A stretch of 64,000 bases of DNA from Hypomesus transpacificus (lineage: Eukaryota; Chordata; Actinopteri; Osmeriformes; Osmeridae): assembly GCF_021917145.1 (NCBI RefSeq), contig NC_061080.1, positions 3,577,497 through 3,641,496 of the forward strand, read 5' to 3'. Shown in pieces: positions 56,151 to 64,000 of this stretch. A program made the position numbers and the translations under genes. A model generated the notes under the pieces. The model was not told where the DNA came from, searched no databases, and saw nothing but the letters and a program-made list of their open reading frames with translations. Positions within the stretch are counted from its first letter, which is position 1. Each line of letters starts with the position of its first letter.

Positions 56151-58490
56151 AACTTTTACACTTTACAGGACACGACACTTATGCTGCTGTATGTGAATAT
56201 GTATGTTTTAGGAAATGTCTTGTCTTATCTGTTGTGCCTGTGCTTTTTATATATACACTGTGGGAGAGTGGGAACCGTCCTATCGATTCCTTTTTATGTC
56301 TTGACGTGAAAGAATTTACACTAAAGCTACTTGAACTTCACATCTGTTTTGTATATTTTGTTTGTGGTTAATTCCATAGCCTTAGTGTCGATTGAGCAGC
56401 TGTTTAGTGACCACTCTTGCATTGAGCTTGGTGACTTGATCAAGCATTAAAATGATTCTCACCTATGTCGGAGCAATGTAAATAACTGTTTCACACTCAA
56501 GATTAAAGGTAACAGTGAACAGACATTTCAAAGTCATATATGAGTTGATTCACTGCCGTCTTATCAGTCTTCCAGTCATGGATGAGCAATGCCAAGAGTA
56601 CCTGGCCTTACAAATTATTCAAATGATCTGAACAGAACTCAGAGGCTTTGTTAGACATAAAACTCTACTGGGGCACAGGCCCCTAATTCATATCCCTTTT
56701 TTTCTTTCAAGCTTGCTGTGCACAATGCACTACTAGGCTATAGAAACTCAAAATAAGATGATTGGTAGGCCTATCATTTAGAAACTCTTTAGTTTTGTCA
56801 TGTTATGTTTTCTTAGCCTACCTCAATTCTGATTTGGTCGACACCTGGGGTAAGTTAACTGACAACCTGCGTTGTAGCAACATTGCTGGTTGGCTAACTT
56901 ACTCGGTGATGTTGCATAACCTGCTTTCTGGAATTACCCCCCTAGACTTCTGTGTCGGTGCTGCAGTGGCTATTTGGCAAGCTACCAAGAGCACGCTGAC
57001 ATGGAATTCTGCATGCATATGGGTTTGTGTTTTTCGGTTTAACACTTTAACAAGCGTTGATTGGGATACTGTGTTGATGTACACTAAGTAAATTGTTCAA
57101 ATTTAAAACCAGCCTAATGGCCAATAAAACCAGCCCAAAATCAGAACTCGAAATATACCTGTCTAACCACATAAACTACTTTTAAAGTCTAACAGCATTG
57201 ATATCATTGCCAAATGTATTGTAATATCTACAAAGTAACACCAATTGTTTAGTTTGCCAGCATTACAAGTAGTTTTCAAGAGGTTCTCAGGAGACTGAGA
57301 GCATTAGGCACGTGTGTACACGTGCCTAATGTGCGTACAGTGCGTGTGTATGTGCGTACAGTGCGTGTGTATGTGGGCGTGTCCCATGTCCATGTGTGTA
57401 CGTGCTGATCTGGAGTTAGTTTGGTAGGATTTGGGTATAAATTAATTTTTTCGTATAAAATATGGATTTTTATATAAAGATATGCACGTAATTTGCATGC
57501 AAAATACGTCTACCCAAACCAGCGGACAAAAAATTCAACCCACAGCAACACTTCAAAAGTAACCCAATTCCGCAGGAAAACCGCGAACCTGGCAACACTG
57601 CATGTGCCCCAGTAAAAAGGGTCTAACGACACCCCTAACAGAACTCATGAGATTCATATTTCAGATATTAACATAACTGGAAAATACGTTATTTAGTGTT
57701 GTATTACATTTATGGGAGGTTTCTACAATCATAAAGAATATATCATATTTGACATACTTTATTGGAAGACCAGCAAAGCTACTAGTATTGTTGAATGTTT
57801 CAGGGAAATAGTCACAGGTAAATAGCCTTGGATCTACTATGATTTTGCAAGTGATTTCCACTGTCAATGGGGATGAATCACCCACTCATGAGCTGATGCC
57901 TTTTCAAAAATAAAATCTGGGAAACGTATGGATGCAAATAATATATATATATATATATTTTTTTTTTTACCTTTATTTAGCCAGGTAGGCTAGTTGAGAA
58001 CAAGTTCTCTTTTACAACTGCGACCTGGCCAAGATACAGCATAGCAATAAGACACATACAACAGAGTATATAATTGGTTTCACACCTTCATATTTAAAAA
58101 AAAGTACAATGTTTTAAAATGTACAGTATATATTACGTTCAAAGTGCTCCTCGGTGGATGTAATACTGTCATGTTGAACCATTTAGCTGCCACATTAAAT
58201 TCTGTGTTTGTGTAAACTTACATGGCAAATAAACACATTGATTTAAAATTATCCTCTCTCAATTTGAGATTTTTTTAAAATGCCCAATAAATTTAACATA
58301 TGAGCATTTAAACACGCTATTTGTGCAAACATGCACTTTGTCAAAAAATGCACAATAATAGTAACAGTTAGAAGGAACATTCAAGACTTAAAGAGCTTGC
58401 AGAGTATGTGACATGAATAACCAAACAACAGACACAACACTTAAAAACATTCTAAGAAATCAAGGCGAGTCCTGGATCCATATCTATAGA
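56151..58490. other. Gene-free stretch
   Basis: Holds a perfect 12-bp inverted repeat with a 4-base loop (57303-57330), GTGCGTACAGTGCGTGTGTAT repeats just after it, and a retroposon tail at 57948-58070. A 109-residue open frame near 56.8 kb has no support. Confidence 0.4.
57948..58070 (-). repeat. Retroposon 3' tail
   Basis: A poly-T run, then ACCTTTATTTAGCCAGGTAG and CAACTGCGACCTGGCCAAGA, a widespread fish LINE/SINE tail in reverse orientation. Preceded by (TA)n. Confidence 0.6.
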
Positions 58491-59343
58491 TTAAGTTGTA
58501 TTCGATTTAACCCAATATCTGGTCAAGCTGCAATGGCCCAGGATGTATCCAACAAGCACAAGAGCAGCACATTTAATGAAAACTGTAATTCCCTCACTTA
58601 CATGTAACGGAATAACAGAGCTTTCTTCAAATGAAAACATAAAGCTTACACCAGCTGCTATTACAGAAAACAAGGCAAGCAAGACAGATCTGATGCTCTT
58701 GTGGTTAGCTAAAGTAACCTGTGCCTTTGTTTTGTGTAGTTCTACCTTTATGTTGTCTTGTACTCGCTTCTGTTCATCAAAAAAAACATTTGTTTCCTGT
58801 TTGAATGTTTCAAAGTCTGCCATTGCACTATCAAGATGCGCTTTCAGCTCATGTTGGTTTTGGATCATACGATTTAGCTCAGATCTCAGGACCTCAAGTC
58901 TGTGCCTAACCATATGTTGGTCCATGTTTCTGTCCATATCTGCTTTTAAGAGGCTAAACTTCTTGCTGAAGTCCTCCAGGTCCATCTTTTGGTACAGCTC
59001 AGCTTTTAGCCGTGACAGTTTATTCCCCGGATCTCCACTCACTTCAATCCACAACGTCAAAAAGTTAGAAATGTTGCACTGTACAGGACTGTTTGATTTC
59101 ACAGGCTGCACACACACATTCATTTAGTTCAGTAGAAGCAGGTAAGACATTTAGCTAGTACTCATAGCAGAACTTGCTGAATACTGGTACTATTTACTTA
59201 TTATTTAATTAATTTTGAATAAATTGTGTTCCTGAAGCATACTCACTGTTGGGGGGGAGGAGCTCATAGCTGCCCCTTCTCTTCCTGACCCCAGGTTTTG
59301 TCCCAGGTACAGGAGACGGGTTGATTGCAGGCGGCTCACTCAT
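58491..59343 (-). CDS. Coiled-coil protein with two C-terminal membrane segments
   Basis: Exon 1 (59247-59343) starts MSEPPAINPSPVPGTKPG and ends in a canonical GTGAGT donor. Exon 2 (58491-59105, acceptor TGTGTGTGCAG) encodes about 205 residues: a long heptad-rich region from about LSRLKAELYQKMDLEDF to VELHKTKAQV, then hydrophobic segments SVLLALFSVIAAGVSFMF and FIKCAALVLVGYILG. Exon 1 is 97 nt, which puts exon 2 out of frame; 96 nt (one C fewer in the run of seven) would restore it. I do not recognise the family; a tail-anchored membrane coiled-coil protein is inferred. Confidence 0.55.
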
Positions 59344-61520
59344 GTTCCTAATCACGTATGAAACGTTAGGATAATAGCCTATAGGATCTAATAAATTGTT
59401 TTGGCCATTTTATCTTGTCTAATATTGTAACGCGGTTACGTAGGTGATGGACCTTTGCAAACAGTTCAAACAGGAGGTATACCTGTATTCATCTATGTAG
59501 ATGAAAAAAACATTTATTTATTTATTTATTTACATAGTTTATAAATGTAGCGCGACAAAGTGCACCAGTGCTTTCAGTTAATATCAAATATCTCAAGGGC
59601 GAAACAAAAGCAGTGGCTTGCACTAGCAGCCTGCAAACACAGAAAAATGAAATCATTATACCTAAACAATCCAAAACAAAGTTTAATGTCTAATAAGGGG
59701 AGCACTGCCACTCTCGGGAAACTTCCGGCTTCTTAACTTGTTGCAGTTCCTCTCGAGATTCCATATGAGGCAAATGCTTTTCTCAGGATGTAATTTATTG
59801 TCTAGTCATTTGAATGTTGCATTCGAAAGGGGGGGCAAAGAAAATAGCCAACACACCACTCGCTTTTTTGTTCTAAAAAGCTTTTTAAAATGTCAATACA
59901 ATCAGCATGAATTAGCAGAATGCTAGCATGTTATGGGCAACAACGACTCTGTAAGAAATCAAAGGACATAAGTACTTTTTACCTATAATCCATGTTGGAT
60001 TGGCAAAAACTGCAATAAAATCTGAGATTTCTCAACGACAATAAGAGACTAATTCAGCCGTCTAGCTCATAGACTTCCATTAATTTTGCACACGCCTGCC
60101 CCCAACCAAATTTGGTACAATGGTACGAAGTTTAAAAAGCACTCACCCTCGACATCAATCGCCAATAAAAGTTGTCATGCATTCAGGCTCAGCGTAACCC
60201 ACTCTAAATTCTGCCCATGCCTCGCATCAAGTGGCCAAATCACTTGCGCGGGTAGTGCACCTTTTTCCGTGTCCTACCTGACACACCTGGCTTGATATTG
60301 GCTCCGCCCAGGCTATTCTTGCTCTACAACTATGGCTAGCTTTTCTGCATTCAGTGTAAGATGTCCTTGTTAAAATGATAGATTTTTCAACCTATATCTG
60401 ACCTAGGGCTCTCAAGTGTCACGCATTGAGAGTGACAGTCACTCATTTTGTTCTTTTGTCACGCCCTCCCGCCACACATTGTATTTCTCACGCAGAAAAA
60501 AAATATTTATAGTATTTTTAATATGCCGCAGCACCCAACCAAAATTCCTCTGGCCGCGCCACTCTCAATATAGAACCGGTAGTCAAGCGCGTCTCCCCTG
60601 GAGTTCTTAGTCGAGCCTGCCACTTATCAGCCAATCAAAAAAAAGAAAGGGTCTATACAATAGCCAATCGGAAAATAGCACCATTGTATCTGGGTAAGAT
60701 TGAATGCAATAACCAATTGAAAAAAAGGCATATCCTGTAATCTTTCGTGATTCGTGATTCTGCTACGTAGCTTACCTACAAAGCAAACAGCTGGAGCCCG
60801 AGCATCACTTTGACAAACACACTTGACTGCTGTTAAAAAATGTTTCCCAGATAATTAGGATCAGTTTTTCACGAGTCTCTTAACCAACAGTTATACAGCC
60901 TGTTTCCTGACAAAACCTGCTCAGAACAAGTAGTTCATAGTTGTAGCTGGTGTGTATCAGTGAAACTCACTCCTCAGTTAAGTAAAAATCCACCTGCATC
61001 ATTATACATCTAGCTTGTCGTTGGCGTAATTGGTAGTGGCGGCGCTTGGGAGGCCCCGTATCTGTTCAACTTTATAATTTAAATTGGGACTAGCTGGAAT
61101 TTTCAAGTTGAGTTATTGTTATTTCTAACAAGAAACCAGTTGTTGCCAGCATAATTTGGTTGTACATTTTGTCAAAACCATTGTATAAAGTTTGTTAAAC
61201 TCACCGGCAAACACAGTTGCCTACTAAATCAGTCCAACCAATTACACGACGTAATACTGGCGTAAGAACATTATTAACCAATCAGATGCAGTCACATTGA
61301 CACCCGTTTCACCCATTACTCAGCTCAGCCAATATTGACATATTTCACTGCTGCCGCGACAGAGTCAACCCATTGAAACGGAGACTTGTAAGTATTAATT
61401 TGATGAGTAAGTTTTAAAACACGTTCGTTTTCTAAACCGTCTTTTTCATACGTGAGTGATGATGTAAATAGTTTTAGTTCGCTAACGAGCCGTAGTTTCT
61501 ACTATATAGTCTTGCCTACC
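59344..61520. other. Gene-free flank upstream of the coiled-coil gene
   Basis: Contains the likely promoter of the coiled-coil gene but no clear TATA or CpG-rich core. Fragments such as GTGTCACGCATTGAGAGTG (60417) look like dispersed repeats. Confidence 0.35.
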
Positions 61521-61945
61521 CTTACAAAAAATAAGTATATTACTATAAGTATACTAAAATATGGATAGTACAGTTTTAGTTCACTTTTGATATACTTTTA
61601 AGAAGTATGCTTAGAAAATAGTTCACTTTTAAGAAGTATACATAGAAAATAGTTCACTTTTAATATACCTTTAAGTATGCTTTGAAAATATAGTTCACTT
61701 TTGATATACTTTTAAGAAGTATGCTTAGAAAATAGTTCACTTTTAATATACTTTTAAGAAGTATACATAGAAAATAGTTCACTTTTAATATACCTTTAAG
61801 TATGCTTTGAAAATATAGTTCACTTTTGATATACTTTTAAGGAGTATACTTAAAAAATAGTTCACTTTTGATGTACGTTTAAGTATGCTTTGAAAATAGT
61901 TCACTTTTGATATACTTTTAAGAAGTATGCTTAGAAACAGAAAAG
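61520..61945. repeat. AT-rich tandem repeat with ~125-bp higher order
   Basis: Basic units of about 40 bp (AAAATAGTTCACTTTT plus GATATACTTTTAAGAAGTAT) repeat, with a higher-order period of 125 bp (TAGTTCACTTTTGAT at 61691 and 61816). Starts ACCCTTACAAAAAA, the inverse of the end of the block at 10710-10895. Confidence 0.75.
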
Positions 61946-61990
61946 GGTATACATTTCTTCTGGAGTAAGATTTACGTTTTCTATTTTTAT

Positions 61991-63045
61991 TTACATTTAC
62001 ATGTATTCATTTAGCAGACGCTTTTATCCAAAGCGACTTCCAAGAGAGAGCTTTACAAAGTGCATAGGTCACTGATAATAACAAGATAGCCCCACAGCAT
62101 TGCGGGTAGTCAAAAACAAGAAGTACATTTTGTGAACAACCAAAAAATAGTGCTAAAGGGAAGAAACCATAAGAGCATGTAGTTAAACAAGTTAAATTAC
62201 ACAACATTAATCTCTAAGTGCAGGTGTACCTGTAGGAAAGCAATAAAAATAGGATTAACATATAAAACATATAATACAACAGTTTAAATCAGCTACCACT
62301 AACCAACAAGAGCAACAGTCTAAGCAAGAGTCATTGTGAACCTTGAGGAAACTAGCGTTGGGTTCAGCAAACCATTCTTAAGTACCATTGTACTCCCGGA
62401 ACAAGTGCGTCTTGAGCCTTCTCTTGAAGGTGGAGAGACAGTCCGTGTCTCTGATGGAGGTGGGGAGTTGATTCCACCACTGGGGTGCCAGGCAGGAGAA
62501 GAGCTTGTGCTGGGACCGGGCGGTCTTGAGAGGTGGGACCACCAGGCGGTTGTCTGAAGAAGACCGTAGGTGGCGGGTGGGGGTGTAAGGCTGCAGGAGA
62601 GACTTGATGTAGTCGGGCGCAGTCCCGTTCACTGCTCGGAAGGTCAGTACCAGGGTCTTGAATCTGATGCGGGCCGTTATGGGTAGCCAGTGGAGGGAGA
62701 TGAGGAGCGGGGTAACGTGGGAGCGTCTGGGTAGATTGTAGACCAGGCGGGCCGCTGCGTTCTGAATCCTCTGAAGAGGGCGGGTTGCGCATGATGGGAG
62801 ACCGGCGAGCAGCGAGTTGCAGTAGTCCAACTTGGAGAGGACAAGTGCTTGGACAAGCAGCTGGGTGGAGTGCTCAGACAGGTATCTCCTGATCTTCCGG
62901 ATGTTGTAGAGGGTGAATCTACACGACCGGGAGACCGCAGCAATGTGGGCCGTGAGGGAGAGCTCGTCATCCATGGTAACCCCAAGGTTCCTGGCAGAGG
63001 ATGAGGGGGTCACCGTCGCAGATCCCAGGGTGATTGAGAAGTAGG
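61991..63045 (-). pseudogene. L2-like LINE, 3' ORF2 portion
   Basis: An open frame of 211 residues (62378-63013) reads SARNLGVTMDDELSLTAHIA, then LDYCNSLLAGLP, QNAAARLVYN and APQWWNQLPTSIRDTD: the classic C-terminal region of L2-like reverse transcriptases. The 3' UTR runs to 61991 (TAGCAGACGCTTTTATCC on plus). The frame is intact here, so the insertion is relatively young, but it is heavily 5'-truncated. Confidence 0.85.
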
Positions 63046-63654
63046 GTTTTATACAGCAAAAGCAGTCAAAATAATTTTAAAGTACATTACAGGTTACATT
63101 TTTTAGATCCATCTAATTCTAATTATTCATGTCTATGAAAATATATTATGCTTTGCACATTGAATCTTTTTTTGTTACTGAAGCTGTAACCTTAATTACT
63201 GCCAAAACATTTTGAAGCCCTATACTCTTATTCTAATAATTATCAATTGGAGTATTAATTAAACATATGCTTTGCGTGCGCATAATTTGCACGTCACCAT
63301 ATCGGCCAGGTACATCGGCAGAAAGTTTCATATCTTGAGATGCCGATAATTACGTTTTGAAGCTTTTATCTGCCGATACCGATGTTGTGCAGATATTTTC
63401 GTGCATCCCTAGACCATACATATTACATTATAATATTTCTGTGTTCCAATACGAATTTGTTAAGGTGAAAGCGTTACAGTGATCCAAATCCTTGTCCAAA
63501 AAACATTTACGCCTGCAGAGGTGTGGTCAGGTGAAGTACATGCTTTTTTATCAGGGTGGTTGAAAGGTCACTCTCAGAAACTTACTCAGAAAGCGATTGA
63601 ATTAGACAAATCCTGGCAACAAATGTAAACTGACAAACATGCTCAAAACATAGG

Positions 63655-63774
63655 CTAATTGTTTACATTTACATTACAGTTCTTTATTGGGAACTCGTGC
63701 CAGATGACAGCATGAGCCACAAACGGATCAGCCTCCAACGAACGCCGAAGCTCATCATGATCAGGTGAAACCAT
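63655..63774 (-). CDS. Possible small exon/ORF, 39 residues
   Basis: ATG at 63772-63774 opens MVSPDHDELRRSLEADPF and then VAHAVIWHEFPIKN, ending at a TAG at 63655. The composition is protein-like and could be a first coding exon (a donor-like GTAATG or GTAAAT lies after KNC), but no partner exon is visible before the window ends. Confidence 0.25.
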   Translation of the reverse strand: MVSPDHDELRRSLEADPFVAHAVIWHEFPIKNCNVNVNN

Positions 63775-64000
63775 CGTAATGGTGAATAGAATACTTAATG
63801 TTCATTACGTAGCCTGCGTTATTTGTTTGACAATAGCCTCGTCTGTAACCAGGAGAAGAATGTCTGTAACCAGTGTAGGCCTAAGTCATGCTGGCCGATC
63901 AGTATGAATAACCCTGGCTGTTTAATCAACTAGATAGTTATGATTAAAATTCAAAATGTTTCATTAGCAAAAATGTTCAGGTTAAACAATATTGCCAAAG

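Noticed and set aside
56762..57091. 109-residue plus-strand ORF
   Set aside because: No family motif, no splice context, and repeat-like sequence; most likely random.

Overview
The window looks like teleost fish genomic DNA. The genes have introns with GT..AG junctions, there are tRNA-derived SINEs, L2/CR1-type LINE remnants and many short inverted-repeat DNA transposons, and the recognisable genes are families expanded in fish (GIMAP GTPases, SAMD3-like proteins). All identifications come from reading the sequence; no database search was run. Every convincing gene lies on the minus strand.

Layout. 1-12.4 kb is repeat-rich and has no host gene: a 2.09-kb tandem duplication at the left edge, five copies of a short dispersed family, and a 2.66-kb hAT transposon (8516-11173) with an exact 8-bp target duplication. 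12.8-21.1 kb holds an unrecognised multi-exon gene whose open reading frame I could join across intron phases to about 1,586 residues. Its 5' exons were duplicated as cassettes, one duplicated exon was split by a 156-bp hAT MITE, and one splice acceptor uses an (AGGG)n microsatellite as its polypyrimidine tract. Its first-exon region is also duplicated upstream (21.9-24.2 kb), and that copy is interrupted by a 1.77-kb CACTG-ended element.

24,912-34,874 is the most interesting block. It is a candidate autonomous CACTA/EnSpm-like transposon of about 10 kb, bounded by CACTGTAAAAA termini and TA duplications, with short subterminal repeats. It carries two same-strand genes: an intronless 878-residue protein with four C2H2 fingers and a transposase-like body, nested in the first intron of a five-exon SAMD3-like gene of 537 residues. 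The first-exon/promoter segment is tandemly duplicated.

35.4 kb has the last exon of an unrecognised gene. 37-55 kb is a tandem segmental duplication, each copy carrying a 101-nt exon, a GIMAP gene and a shared upstream block. In copy 1 (GIMAP at 38,866-40,401) the upstream region holds four tandem 404-bp units, each with an ISRE-like GAAAGCGAAA. The fourth unit is split by a 1.65-kb TTAA-flanked, THAP-encoding Kolobok-like transposon. In copy 2 the GIMAP gene (52,134-53,520) is a pseudogene and the 404-bp array is absent. Between them lies a GC-rich LTR-like sequence split by another hAT element. 55-64 kb holds a LINE split by a MITE, a coiled-coil/two-membrane-segment gene (58,491-59,343), an AT-rich higher-order tandem repeat and a second L2-like LINE.

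Taken together, the window shows an innate-immunity GTPase locus remodelled by local duplication and nested transposon insertions, next to a two-gene DNA transposon that may have spread a SAM-domain gene.
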